Positions 1-10,775 of a stretch of DNA of 64,000 nucleotides are shown here, in pieces. The stretch comes from Setoptus koraiensis (lineage: Eukaryota > Arthropoda). The DNA lies in NCBI GenBank assembly GCA_048013815.1, contig CM106586.1, forward strand, positions 3,286,001 to 3,350,000. The letters are read 5' to 3'. The notes under the pieces are model-generated. The model was not told where the DNA came from and ran no database searches. It saw only the letters and a program-made list of their open reading frames with translations. The position numbers and the translations under genes are program-made. Each line of letters starts with the position of its first letter. Position 1 is the first letter of the stretch.

Positions 1-73
1 TCCCGGGAACTGCCTCTCTCTCACTCATACATTTGTCTTTACACAGTAAGCGCCTTTCAACTCTCAATATCTT

Positions 74-147
74 CAAATGATAACGTCAATTAATAACGTC
101 AAATAATGATTTATATATTTGACGTTATTAATTGACGTTATTATTTG
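74..147. repeat. 74-bp inverted repeat (hairpin) upstream of first gene
   Basis: Two 31-bp arms (74-104 and 117-147) are reverse complements with one mismatch (G79 against position 142) and a 12-nt AT-rich loop (105-116). Each arm carries two spaced copies of TAACGTCAA, so the element holds four TGACGTTA-type sites. These resemble CRE/ATF half-sites (TGACG). It lies 90 bp upstream of the next start codon, so a promoter role is possible but only inferred. Confidence 0.85.
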
Positions 148-237
148 ATTTGTTAACATCTCCATATACGTTGCCGCTGTTAAATATTCTTGCTAATCAA
201 CAACAGGCCATAGTAGCGACCACTATACCTGAACGAA

Positions 238-1068
238 ATGCCTGCCGGTAAGAGGGTGACGATAGGATGCCTAAGACGATTGGATGCCCGTCGAGAGCTC
301 AGCGATTACGAGCAAAAGATCCCAGGCGACGAAGAGAAAAGGATCATTGCCAAGACCGCCCTGTTGGGCATTTTCAAGCAACACGAACTGCTAACCTTAG
401 AGATGTGCCTAAAAGAAGCTCTAGCGAGTGAACCTAGTCTCAAACAATTATACTGTACATTGGCCAACGAAGCCACTTTTGTCAAGCCTTCTCGGAAACA
501 ACAATTTCTCACACGTACCAATGAAGACATACAAGAGGAAAAGAAGACACTCTTACAGATTGCCAACTTGAAATCTAAACTCACCACTTTGGATGCAAAA
601 ATTGAGAAATTTTCTCTACTGAGAAACATAATTAGCGATCCACAACCTCGATTACTTGATCTCGAACTTTCACTAGATAATGAAATAATTCGTTCGAGGG
701 GAATGAAGATGTTAATTAAATTGAATTGTGAAAGAATTAAGGACTCGTTCGATTATCTCGATGATGTACTCGAACCCAACCAACTTGTCGCACTTGTCAC
801 CGTGGATTTGCAGAAATCGTCGGGCTATGACAGATTTATCAAAGATTTAGCTCTTTCAAAATCTACCCCTGATATTACAGTTATTAATGATGCCATTCAT
901 CTTGAAGTAGAAAGACTGCTCCGCCCATTGAGTGTGCTGGTAAGAAAAATGGCCTGGATGTATAAATTTTACACTGAAATTCTACCAAAAGAGATGGAAT
1001 ACAGGCGCAAATTCCATTCAATTCTTGACGACGGAACGATATCAATAAAATTGACGACTACACGATAG
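238..1068 (+). CDS. Unrecognised intracellular protein, partly coiled coil (276 aa)
   Basis: This is an intact 276-residue frame starting at an ATG in a fair context (cgaaATGc) and ending in TAG. I do not recognise the family. Residues about 95-125 are rich in Lys, Glu and Leu (EEKKTLLQIANLKSKL, then LDAKIEKF) and look helical or coiled coil. The rest is mixed charged and hydrophobic with no signal peptide and no membrane segment. The basic N-terminus (GKRVTIGCLRRLDARR) could bind nucleic acid or act as a localisation signal. The next gene starts about 190 bp downstream on the same strand; that spacing is compact, but the products look unrelated. The uninterrupted length and even composition make a real gene likely; the function is unknown. 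Confidence 0.7.
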   Translation: MPAGKRVTIGCLRRLDARRELSDYEQKIPGDEEKRIIAKTALLGIFKQHELLTLEMCLKEALASEPSLKQLYCTLANEATFVKPSRKQQFLTRTNEDIQEEKKTLLQIANLKSKLTTLDAKIEKFSLLRNIISDPQPRLLDLELSLDNEIIRSRGMKMLIKLNCERIKDSFDYLDDVLEPNQLVALVTVDLQKSSGYDRFIKDLALSKSTPDITVINDAIHLEVERLLRPLSVLVRKMAWMYKFYTEILPKEMEYRRKFHSILDDGTISIKLTTTR

Positions 1069-1257
1069 AGTGTCTTGATCGTCATATGTTCTTTGTTTAC
1101 AATTGCAAATCGATAAGCACATGCACTCACAACGCTGCAAGCACCGCCCCTCTAACGATTTTTTCACTCGCGTTCATGGATTTTCACTTGTATCTATCAT
1201 TGTTGCTACTTATTTTTGCCAAAAAACTGTCATTTTTCACCATCAAACGTCTGTTGT

Positions 1258-3474
1258 ATGTTCGAAATGCGATCATTCTTTTATGGGATCGTGATAACGT
1301 CCATTTTGTGGCTTCTGGCCCTATTTCTTATATTCCCAGTTGATTTTTGGACACGAACAAGCCACGAAGAATTTATTCACGATGGCACTAATCACAACAG
1401 AAGACTATCTAGGCGTCACCAGAAAGTGCAACATCATCGGAGTAACGCCGAATCTAGTCTAATTGAGTTCAGTTCAAAACATGAAATCTCGACCAGCATA
1501 GACAGCCTTCAGTCCGAGCTGATTCACATTGATTGGTTTTATCAATTCAATGTAAACGCGCCTAACACAACGGACAATCATCCTAAACTGGAACGTTTTA
1601 TATCTAAGGATGACCACGAAACCTCAACACAACGTTTGAGTATTATAAGGACCATATTAGACCAAAAGTTCAAATTGGCAGGATATAAGAGATTTGCATT
1701 TAATTTACTCATCTCAAATAGATTGGGTCTATTTCGTCCATTGCCTGATACTAGAAACGAACTATGTAAAAATGTTGAATATTTTGATGATCATTTATTA
1801 CCCACAGCATCTATTATCATATGCTATTACAATGAGGCACCTAGTGCCTTGATGCGAACCGTCTATACCATACTAGAACGGAGCCGTGGATTACCGTTGT
1901 TGGAGATAATTCTTGTCGATGACTTCAGTGATGACGAATTTACACGATACAACATGTCGGATTATGTCAAGTCTCCCCTTATAAGAATGTTGCGAACTCC
2001 CGAAAGAGCTGGACTAGTAAGAGCAAGATTGTTTGGTTCAAGGCAAGCCAAGGGCGAAATTTTAGTCTTTTTGGACAGTCATGTTGAACCAAACGAGGAC
2101 TGGTTGCGGCCGCTACTTCAAGAGGTGTCGAAAAATAATAACACTCTAGCCTGCCCCATAATAGATGTCATCAATCCTAACACCCTACAATACTCCTCAT
2201 CGCCCATGGTTAAAGGTGGCCTTAATTGGGGCCTACATTTTAAATGGGATTCTGTGACTAGAGACTTTTTAAAGACCAAGGCCGATTTTGTCAAACCAAT
2301 CCCATCACCAACTATGGCTGGTGGTTTATTCGCGGTGAATGCGCAATACTTCAAACATCTTGGCGAATACGATGAAGGAATGAATATATGGGGTGGTGAA
2401 AATATTGAATTGTCATTCCGAACATGGATGTGTGGTGGCCAAATAAAGATTCTACCCTGCAGTAAAGTGGGTCACATATTTAGACATCGCAGACCGTATG
2501 GATCATCTGAAGAAGAAGATACATTAGTCCACAACTCGCTGAGGGCTGCCCTAGTTTGGCTGGATGAATACAAGGGGAATTTTTATGATGCACATCCAGA
2601 ATCCAGAAATATGGATGCAGGAGATGTGATAGATCGAATCAATCTAAGGAAAAATTTGAATTGTAGAAACTTTACTTGGTATATCGATAATATCTATCCA
2701 TCGTTGAAACAAGAGAAATTGGCTGAGAAACTGACTGAGAAAAGACTAGATTCTAAGTGGCAGATGCTTCGAGATAAGTATGGTAATAAAACAAATCAAC
2801 GGAAAAATATGCAGAAATCAGGTTCTATGCGATATGATCTGAATAAGAAGTGGTCAAAGCAGAATGCTCTGTCTCGTGCGCTAGAATTCGACGAAAGAAC
2901 TCCCATTAGGTTGCCAAAAGTAGTTATGCGTTATCAGATACAATTATTTAATAGTAACTTATGTATTGAATCAAAGGATGGTGTTCTACACAAGGGGTCA
3001 CGCCTAATATTAAACTATTGTGCCAAAACTGACAATATACCAGGAAATCGTATAAATCAATTTGAAAATGTCGATAATTATCAAATTAGTAATCAATTGT
3101 GGTCTGAAACACAAAAGAAAGATCTTAGATTATCGGATATGTTATGTTTGGATGCAGTGAAAAACTTGCCTGTTTTGAGAAAGTGTCACAATGCTGGGGC
3201 GTATCAAGAATGGACTCACAGCAACGGAGTCAGAGGAGTTTCCATATACAATTCTGCCGGAGGACTTTGTTTGGGAGTTGAAAGAGCTCAAGCTGGAGAA
3301 CCATTACTGGTGACAATATGTGAGAATAACTATGACAATATTATAGATGGCAATTCCTGGCATTCCATGACATCTCAAAAATGGAACCTACTTATAGAAA
3401 ATCCCAACCATTCCAATCGTAATACGGCAGCTCCGAAACAGAAATACTCACATGAAATGTACAACACAATCTGA
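1258..3474 (+). CDS. Polypeptide N-acetylgalactosaminyltransferase (GALNT/pgant family)
   Basis: Golgi type II membrane enzyme that starts mucin-type O-glycosylation by moving GalNAc from UDP-GalNAc to Ser/Thr. Start at ATG 1258 gives 738 aa; the frame is open further 5' but without an earlier ATG, and a second Met lies three codons on. Features: membrane anchor at about residues 8-31; a stem to about 170; a GT2-type catalytic domain opening with IIICYYNEAPSALMRTVY (about 183); metal-binding DSH in FLDSHVEPNEDW (about 272); Gal/GalNAc-T motif WGGENIELSFRTW (about 377); and a ricin-type lectin domain from about 558 with QxW-like repeats (NQLW, YQEW, SQKW). The usual Cys in DSHCE is Val here. 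The coding region has no intron. The paralog class within the family cannot be fixed by eye. It converges with the superoxide dismutase gene, 150 bp away. Confidence 0.95.
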   Translation: MFEMRSFFYGIVITSILWLLALFLIFPVDFWTRTSHEEFIHDGTNHNRRLSRRHQKVQHHRSNAESSLIEFSSKHEISTSIDSLQSELIHIDWFYQFNVNAPNTTDNHPKLERFISKDDHETSTQRLSIIRTILDQKFKLAGYKRFAFNLLISNRLGLFRPLPDTRNELCKNVEYFDDHLLPTASIIICYYNEAPSALMRTVYTILERSRGLPLLEIILVDDFSDDEFTRYNMSDYVKSPLIRMLRTPERAGLVRARLFGSRQAKGEILVFLDSHVEPNEDWLRPLLQEVSKNNNTLACPIIDVINPNTLQYSSSPMVKGGLNWGLHFKWDSVTRDFLKTKADFVKPIPSPTMAGGLFAVNAQYFKHLGEYDEGMNIWGGENIELSFRTWMCGGQIKILPCSKVGHIFRHRRPYGSSEEEDTLVHNSLRAALVWLDEYKGNFYDAHPESRNMDAGDVIDRINLRKNLNCRNFTWYIDNIYPSLKQEKLAEKLTEKRLDSKWQMLRDKYGNKTNQRKNMQKSGSMRYDLNKKWSKQNALSRALEFDERTPIRLPKVVMRYQIQLFNSNLCIESKDGVLHKGSRLILNYCAKTDNIPGNRINQFENVDNYQISNQLWSETQKKDLRLSDMLCLDAVKNLPVLRKCHNAGAYQEWTHSNGVRGVSIYNSAGGLCLGVERAQAGEPLLVTICENNYDNIIDGNSWHSMTSQKWNLLIENPNHSNRNTAAPKQKYSHEMYNTI

Positions 3475-3562
3475 AAAGATAAAACCCCCCACTTGAGCTA
3501 TGCATGATTGAATACTCTGTCATTATATGAGCGTATGATTCAGCTTTTAGATATATTTATGA

Positions 3563-3568
3563 TTTTAT
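3563..3568 (-). terminator. Candidate poly(A) signal for the SOD-like gene
   Basis: TTTATT on the plus strand reads AATAAA on the minus strand, about 60 bp past the stop codon of the minus-strand SOD-like gene. It lies within the 150-bp gap shared with the convergent GALNT gene. Position and hexamer are the only evidence. Confidence 0.45.
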
Positions 3569-3624
3569 TGCATTTGATTGACCATGGATTGGTCGATAAC
3601 AGATCGCTATGGTGCTGTTGTTGG

Positions 3625-4230
3625 TTAGTATTTGTTTGAAGCTGGCTTCTCCTCTACGATGGATGCACAAACCCATCTATTCTTGTTTTCGGTTTTGTGG
3701 ATCACAATAGAGCGACCAATGATTGTGTTGGGTCCAGACAAAGACAATTTATCATCGGTAAAACTGCCAGCATAGTGTCCTGGATGGTTCTCTTTCGCCA
3801 ATGACAAAGGTCCGTGTTTTCCGCTGAGATCGCCCAATTCATAAGAATCAAATGGCGCAGATTTCGGTGGTAGAATGACGGTGATGTTGAATGGATTGAA
3901 ATGGCCTCCTGTCTCCTTGCACATTGTCTCGATTGCAGTTGCGTTTGTTTTTATTGACTCTAGATCAATGCCTGCTGGCAAAGGTTTCACATGAACATGA
4001 AAATATCTGTTGTTGTCTCGCAGGTTCTCAAGATTATATTCGCAAATGGTGGGATCGCTCTCACTTTTCTGAGTAAACTTCATATAGCCTGTTACACCAT
4101 CGAGGCCGTCAAATCTGGCAACTGCTTGACGCGGCGCCGGATTAGAGTCGAACATGAACCAGGCCTGGCAACATAAACCATAGATGCCGATGGCAACAAC
4201 TAAACTAGCCAAATGCGTCGAGAATTTCAT
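3625..4230 (-). CDS. Secreted Cu-only-like superoxide dismutase (SODC family)
   Basis: 201 aa with a signal peptide (about 1-23, ending CCQA) and a Cu/Zn-SOD fold. All four copper ligands appear present: H78 and H80 (FHVH), H110 (GGHFNP) and H178 (SIVIH). The disulfide pair (C104, C188) and the active-site Arg (R185, NRWVC) are also kept. Two of the zinc-side histidines are missing: the segment after GGHFNP has no His at the H71-equivalent position, and the H80-equivalent is Glu131 in ELGD, although Asp134 remains. That pattern resembles copper-only SODs and related extracellular SOD-like proteins. The electrostatic-loop region is also altered. It probably acts outside the cell on superoxide or as a copper-binding relative; activity is inferred. 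A TATA-like TATTTAAATT lies about 50 bp upstream. Confidence 0.85.
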   Translation of the reverse strand: MKFSTHLASLVVAIGIYGLCCQAWFMFDSNPAPRQAVARFDGLDGVTGYMKFTQKSESDPTICEYNLENLRDNNRYFHVHVKPLPAGIDLESIKTNATAIETMCKETGGHFNPFNITVILPPKSAPFDSYELGDLSGKHGPLSLAKENHPGHYAGSFTDDKLSLSGPNTIIGRSIVIHKTENKNRWVCASIVEEKPASNKY

Positions 4231-4280
4231 GCTGATGCTTTTTCTTGCTAGATAGTAGCTAAATGTTGTTACAAAGTATC

Positions 4281-4290
4281 AATTTAAATA
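4281..4290 (-). promoter_or_regulatory. Candidate TATA-like box of the SOD-like gene
   Basis: The minus strand reads TATTTAAATT about 50 bp upstream of the SOD-like start codon. With a short leader this is the right distance for a core promoter. No other support. Confidence 0.35.
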
Positions 4291-6557
4291 GTTCACAGTG
4301 TTCACGATATGAATTCAACGAATGATTTGTCATTTATTTCACGATGATGTTACTTCTATGTCGAGCTGAATTGAACTGATCTCTGAGAGTCTTAATTGTT
4401 GTAATAAAGATTTGTCATTTTTGTCTGTTCAAGCACAAATATTTAGCTTTTTGTTGTTTCGTTAAGTTATGTCGATCCAATTCGAGTCGAATGATGACAT
4501 TAACAGCAACATCTAATTGACGAATGCAGGTTTTTGTTTAAGACCAGAGATAGGTATAGACATAGAGTCACCTTGAATTCTTCTTGAACTACTTGATTAT
4601 TTTTACACCATTCGTAGTCGCATACAAGTTGACTCAGGTAACATGTTGTTCATACTATTTATTATTAGAATTGAGTTGATGCTTATTTGTTCACCATCAT
4701 GGCCGTCATTCAAGAATTACTCAGTATACTGTTTCATGTCATGCAAACTTATTGAATTGGGCTCACTCAGCAGTCATGGTTCAGATTGAGAAAGCGTCTC
4801 TGTCGCTTCAATCAAGTTAGTAAGATTAACAGACAAACAGATAAATGAGCAAGTGGATTCTTTTACCATCATCTCACCTCATTATAATGATCACCCAAAT
4901 CACGATTGCAACAGTCTTGATTATGTCATGAATCATGACTTATTTAGAATCAAATCAACTACTTTATTGTTGATGCATGCTGCACCTCTAATGCATTAAG
5001 CTATAATTTTCTGAATTCAATCTTCATTTGCTGAAAGTGGCGCTAACTATTAATTGGCCGACAGTCGTCAACAAAGAATTCACCATCACTTTTCGAGTTA
5101 TCTAAACAGCTTTCGGTGTACGTAAAAAATAAGCTGAGATTCGGTCATTGGGTCACGGCAGCTTGTTTCAGTGGTATAGTTGAAAAGTCGGTGCATTTGA
5201 TCTTATAACTAAGTGCTCTTCTCTAATTGATATCAGATACTCAGTCGATAGACATGACCAGTATATCTAAATCATGAATGGACGGTTGGTTGATGATGGG
5301 ATTAAAAAAACGCTAGCAAAAGAATCAATATTAACGAAATAGCAACCAAAATAGATCACAGGAGTTGTCCAACTAATTTGAAATCGAAATTTTATATGTC
5401 AATGAACATAGATAATTGAAATACTTGGTCGTCCCATTCGATTGATTCCAAGAAAAAGAAGCATCTAACTGTGAGGTGATAGAGGATTCGGCAGGCAAAT
5501 AACTCATTCTTATCTGTTGGCGCCAAGTAATTAAATCAGTGCGAGATGAAGCGTGAGCATGTGAAACAGTGTACCCGTCCTGCCGTCTCTTCGGATCTGC
5601 CACTGTGTCCGTGGATTGTCACATCAGGAACAATGTCAGCTTGTGTGATGGTGGAAAATTCTTACAAGCTGTAAGTTATATTAACGTAAAAAGTAGTTGC
5701 GGCAGCTGGACACTTGATCATTAGATAGTCGGACAAACAAGGAAAAAAATTATGGGCAAAAAAAGTACACTCAGATCGTCTAATGTGCTGGATCATATTT
5801 TTACTTGTTTATTTTCTACGGACTACGTTCGTTATTCTAGCAGAATTGTATATTTCTATGACAGTAACCAAACAATTACGCAGCAAAGAATGGTACACAC
5901 AGATTATGGTTACGATTGAAACTGGAGTACCTAGCGGAGTTTGCGCACTATCGCCGAGCTCGTAGTTGTTCGAAGGCTTACACAGTTTGAGGTATTCTGG
6001 GGATTCTGTGCTGGTGTCTGAGCTGATGGGGTACGTGCTTGGAACGGCACAATAGTGTTAAATAGTGGCGTTCCTCACATAAACAAACAGCAAAAGCAGC
6101 AGTAGAAGATTCAAAATGATAGTCTCCATCGGTGGGGAAGTTGCACGTATTACTACGTGCAACCACTGCAATTTACTATGGTCATAGTATACGCGCGTGC
6201 ACTTTGGTGAAGTCTGAGTGAAGTGTACTGCTGGCTTGGAGCAAGTATCAATTATTATATTATTACGCAAGAGAAAAGGGTGCAAACAAGATAAACACAC
6301 ACGCACATCAGGCGCTTGATCGGGGCCAAATACTACAGCGGTTACTATCTATACATTATCTCATCCTTAGGCAAGCACCCCCACGTACAAGTCAATACTG
6401 TTTATCTATATTTATAAATATAAACGATATATATTTATTTATATGTATATATATACATATATATTGAATTCAAACACAACTAATAGTGGAATTGTTTGTG
6501 TGTACATACACACATGTAGTTTTTTCATCTGATTAGCGTAGAGAAAATAATACTAAA
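4291..6557. other. Intergenic region between SOD-like gene and synaptotagmin
   Basis: About 2.3 kb of AT-rich DNA separating two divergently transcribed genes. I see no credible coding exon: the open frames are short and lack family features. The right part (about 6405-6465) is a run of TA-rich sequence containing a 22-bp perfect palindrome built on ATATGTATAT. The promoter of synaptotagmin should lie toward the right end. Confidence 0.6.
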
Positions 6558-9150
6558 ATGGCCACCAGAAACCTAAATCGTCTGATAGTCGGTAACAACG
6601 ATAACAACCATCCGGATATCGAAACGATAGGGGCCGAAAAAAAGGTGCTCTCCGGTGGTAATAGTAAGGCTAGAGGTATTTTACGCAAGCGAAACATACA
6701 TAACGAGGCTACATCGCCAACCATACACCAATCACTCAGTCAGGTTAAGCAAAATCGCAGACCTTTGCGAAAAAAAATAAAAACAACCACATCAACAACC
6801 ACTACGTCAACCACCCCACCAACTACCACATCTAGCAGTACAGTGGCACCGGAAAAAGATGAACTAGAGCCGGGCGGTGGAAGGGCCGATCTAGACGACA
6901 AGACCGGGTCACCTGATCAATACAATAATAATGACAATGGTCGGTCCGGGGGTTATAACGATGCTGGCTCGTCGCCAAATCAGGATCAATTTGAGGAGCT
7001 ATCAACCCAGACAACTCCGTTGAGTGCACTAGTAACAACAACGCTGCCATCGGTCACAACAATCACCACAACTGCCATGACAAGGTTGATGAAATTTGAA
7101 AATAGTAGCGAAATGATGATAGCCAAAGTGGCGGAAAAGACCCATTTACCTATATGGGGTGTGTTCTTATCATTATTGTTTGTTGCTATATTATGCTTGC
7201 TAGTGTTTTACTTGTTTATACGCAAATGGTGGCGCAAATTCAGAGGCAAAGACGACAAAGGTAGCAGCATATTGCCTAGTAAGGTTGATTTGAAAAATAT
7301 ACAGATATTAGGCCAGCAATATAAGGAAAAGGTGCAACCAGATAACGAGCAATTGGCACAAAATATGGAAATGAATGAAGAGGCCGATAAAGAAAATGAC
7401 GTTAAAGATGAAGACAAATTGGGTAGGTTGCAATATCGAATAGACTATGATTTCAACAGCACCAATTTGGCTGTTGGTGTGTTGCAAGCGGAAGATTTGC
7501 CCGGAATGGATATGTGCGGCACCAGCGATCCCTATGTCAAGGTGTATCTAATGCCGGATAAAAAGAAAAAATTCGAAACCAAGGTGCACAGAAAAACACT
7601 GAATCCGGTGTTCAATGAGACATTCAATTTCAAGATACCTTACGCGGAAGTGACCACAAAGACGCTTGTGTTTGCAGTGTACGATTTCGATCGGTAAGTT
7701 CATGGATGAATTGTCGTTATTTGTCAATTAATGAAATGTTTCACTTTTCATTGTTGCAGTCTATAATGAATGACCCATCTACTTCTCTCTATTCTAAATT
7801 AGTTTTTCGAAGCACGACCAAATTGGTGAGGTACGCATTCCTTTGAACACTATAGATCTCGCTCAAACAATTGAAGAGTGGCGAAATCTCACCAAAGTAG
7901 AAACTGACGGAGGACAGGTAAGTGAAACATTTGCATCGATGTGTGCCATAGACCAGAATGACGACATACCTAGACTTAGCATTGCCAATTGTTTATAAGC
8001 ATAGTAGAGCTGAAGCGTTTAGACAATAGGCCCCATCTAAATGCTTATCATTTTCTAGTAGTAGACTATATATTAATTTACGTTAGTTGATGGCAAGACA
8101 ACTCGAATGAAGCTTGATAGAGGACACATGCGAGAGACATCTCTCATCTGCTAATCGTGTAGTCTACTTGAATGTCGCATCTCATATTCATATTTGTGTG
8201 CTATACAATTCTCTTCTATATACATATTTAAATATCAACAATCGCTATATACCCTATCGCCATGATCAACGACGCATTAAAAAAAACAAACTTATCGAAT
8301 TGCTTGAAACTTTTTCGCTGATCGCTATGCAAATTTACTATGTGAGTATATCAAACGCAACTTAGTTTTACTACAAATAGATCTAGATGATTATATATAC
8401 CCCAAAAAACCTGTATCATGTTGCTATAGCGCTTAGAAAATTAGTCTTTCCGCTGGCTAGTTTATGAGGCGCTTCATTACATAGCACAGATGGATTTCAA
8501 GTCTTAATTGCTTTCTTTTGATCCCCTCCACACACACACACTATGCTAATACCCGATCATGTCTATTACTTTCAAAACAACTGTAGGCAAAGCTTGGTGA
8601 CATTTGTTTCAGTTTGAGATATGTACCGACGGCTGGAAAGCTCACCGTTGTAGTGCTCGAGGCTAAGAATCTCAAGAAAATGGACGTCGGAGGTCTCTCC
8701 GACCCATATGTCAAGATCGCACTCATGATCAATGGTAAGAAAATTGAAAATCGAAAAATCGGTGATGCCTCAGTAGGCTCAAGAATGAGATGCTAATAGA
8801 TCAAAATTTGCATATATTCTGAATATCGACGACTTTTCATCTATCAACAAATAGGCAAACGTATCAAGAAAAAGAAGACTTCCATTAAGAAGTGCACATT
8901 GAATCCTTATTACAATGAATCGTTTACGTTTGAGGTGCCATTCGAGCACATTCAAAAGGTCCAGTTGGTTGTAACAGTGGTAGATTACGATAGGATTGGT
9001 ACATCCGAGCCCATTGGCAAAGTTATCCTTGGATGTACTGCTGCCTCTGGTTCAGAGCTCAGGCACTGGATGGATATGTTGGCTAGTCCTCGTCGACCCA
9101 TTGCACAATGGCACACCCTGAAGGATCCCGAGGATGGTGGATCCAGCTAA
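6558..9150 (+). CDS. Syt1: Synaptotagmin 1
   Basis: Ca2+ sensor of synaptic-vesicle exocytosis. Exons 6558-7693, 7803-7917, 8587-8734 and 8855-9150 join with GT-AG sites and matching phases to 564 aa. Order: a 195-residue Thr/Asn-rich luminal part; one membrane span (about 198-222, [12 protein letters not shown]...) followed by basic KWWRKF; a linker; C2A (about 287-410) with [10 protein letters not shown] and YDFDRFSKHD; C2B (about 418-550) with [12 protein letters not shown], the polybasic GKRIKKKK and [10 protein letters not shown]. The C2A Ca2+ ligands are complete. In C2B the last Asp is Glu, as I recall from arthropod Syt1. The C-terminus [14 protein letters not shown] matches the family. 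The unusual part is the long Thr-rich luminal segment, absent from fly and vertebrate Syt1, which may be O-glycosylated. Introns are 109, 669 and 120 nt. Confidence 0.97.
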
Positions 9151-9359
9151 CTATAGAATGTTCAGCTTTCTTGAACATGTAAATATGCATTGGACCTTAG
9201 ATATGAGTTCATGTTTGTTATGTTATCATCTGCTTGAAATAAGACGGATTTCTTTCTTTTCTACCTCTTTGTTACTGCTCGAGATGTAAATAGCTATGTT
9301 AGAACACGAACTGATCAGAATCCTATGTTAAGTTTTAATTAAGACCTCATTTCAAGCCA

Positions 9360-9365
9360 AATAAA
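9360..9365 (+). terminator. Candidate poly(A) signal of synaptotagmin
   Basis: AATAAA about 210 bp after the synaptotagmin stop codon, before the end of the convergent Pus3 gene at 9519. It fits a short 3' UTR. Confidence 0.5.
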
Positions 9366-9518
9366 CTATATCCACTTTGGGATTTTTCAACCTCTATAAC
9401 ACTGATGGTAATAAATCAACATTAATATTAAATATTCACTTGCTAGAACACCTCACTGACATACACTCAGGAATGAGCGATTGTATCGCTCAGTTCGGTG
9501 CGAGAGGACGTCCTCTAG

Positions 9519-10775
9519 CTAAGAATTATCCGAGGTGCCAACGTGGGTTTCTTTCAACTTTTTTACTTGTAAAATTTCCAGTCTGTCCTCAAGACTGTCG
9601 CCGCGAGTTCGTTGCAGGAGCTGAGTGTATTTATTGGCTCCTAAACGATCACAGTCCAATCCAAAATTGGTCCATCCTTTCAGCTCGGTCTTGATTCCGT
9701 CAGCGCTTGTACCTTCCTTAGAGCAAGCATCTTCGAGCACTGAACCACTCAGTTCCTTTAGCACAGATTCAATCATTTGAGATTTGGTTGCATATTGGAA
9801 CCACAATTTCTTGAGATCTTTGATGACACTCTTCAAAGCTTCACTGTCATATAACCATCCATTGGGCATGTCACTGATGTCATAACTACAATCAAACAAG
9901 GTCAGAGGGAGCGGACTTGCCATGGTATAATGTGGTTTGCTTGTGCATTTATTGGTTACATCAAGCAAGTCCCTAAGAATAGTTGGCGCTTCCCGTTTCA
10001 TGCCAACAAGAAAGAGAATGGACATAATACATCTGATTTGATGATATAGGAATGCTTGACCAGTGATGATCAATTCATGATAATTGTATTCCGATGGTGT
10101 CTCCTCATGTTGATTCGAATACGTGCTTATCCTCTGTATTTTAGCCGAGTATATAGTTCGGCGATGATTGGTGACACCGTGTTTCAGATCAAAAGTGCAC
10201 AAATTTCTAAAGTCATGCTCGCCAATCATGTAATCCAGGGCAGCCGACATGGAATCAATACAGAGATCACCCAGTGGAAATAGATATCTATAAGACCTTT
10301 GTTTGCAGTCAAATCTAGCCGAGAAAGAGCGCTCGACAGGCGACCAAGCAATCACTCTGATGTGATCTGGGAGCACCTTGTTAAGTATGCTGACATAATC
10401 TAATTCTTTTGTGACTGATCTGTTACTCTTGGGATTGTGGGGTGGAGGTCCCTCGTAATCGTCGGGTGTAAATAGTCCAACATTGAGAGGGGATTGGTTA
10501 TCGGTGGTAATTAAGTTGGATCTAATATCAAGGCTAACCACTTGTCCATACGATGAAACTCCTTTGTCTGTCCTGCCGCATCTATTGTAATTGGATTTGT
10601 CCCTCGATTCCACCATACACGTCCTAATCAAAGCTTCGAAAAGATGGTATTCTATGGTATTGTTTGAGTTCTCCTGACAGGCCAATCCGTCATATTGCCA
10701 GCCAAAGTATAAGATCTGAAGAGCAACATGTCTCTTTTTGTAGAGTTTGAAATTGAATTTTCTTTTGTCGGCCAT
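9519..10775 (-). CDS. Pus3: tRNA pseudouridine(38/39) synthase (Pus3/Deg1)
   Basis: TruA-family enzyme that isomerises U38 and U39 in the tRNA anticodon stem. 418 aa, single exon. The catalytic motif RCGRTDKGVSSYGQ places the nucleophile at Asp70. Downstream family motifs include FSARFDCKQRSYRY, GEHDFRNLC, and AFLYHQIRCIMSILFLVG in the C-terminal half. The eukaryotic N-terminal segment is short, starting MADKRKFNFKLYKKRHVALQI directly before the first core strand LYFGWQYDG. That short N-terminus and the ILYFGWQYDGLACQ start fit the Pus3 branch rather than Pus1; the call to Pus3 is from memory of these motifs. It converges with synaptotagmin and is divergent from the serine protease. Confidence 0.93.
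   Translation of the reverse strand: MADKRKFNFKLYKKRHVALQILYFGWQYDGLACQENSNNTIEYHLFEALIRTCMVESRDKSNYNRCGRTDKGVSSYGQVVSLDIRSNLITTDNQSPLNVGLFTPDDYEGPPPHNPKSNRSVTKELDYVSILNKVLPDHIRVIAWSPVERSFSARFDCKQRSYRYLFPLGDLCIDSMSAALDYMIGEHDFRNLCTFDLKHGVTNHRRTIYSAKIQRISTYSNQHEETPSEYNYHELIITGQAFLYHQIRCIMSILFLVGMKREAPTILRDLLDVTNKCTSKPHYTMASPLPLTLFDCSYDISDMPNGWLYDSEALKSVIKDLKKLWFQYATKSQMIESVLKELSGSVLEDACSKEGTSADGIKTELKGWTNFGLDCDRLGANKYTQLLQRTRGDSLEDRLEILQVKKLKETHVGTSDNS

Noticed and set aside
1086-1343. Short hydrophobic frame between the first two genes
   Set aside because: It overlaps the 5' end and membrane anchor of the GALNT gene in another phase.
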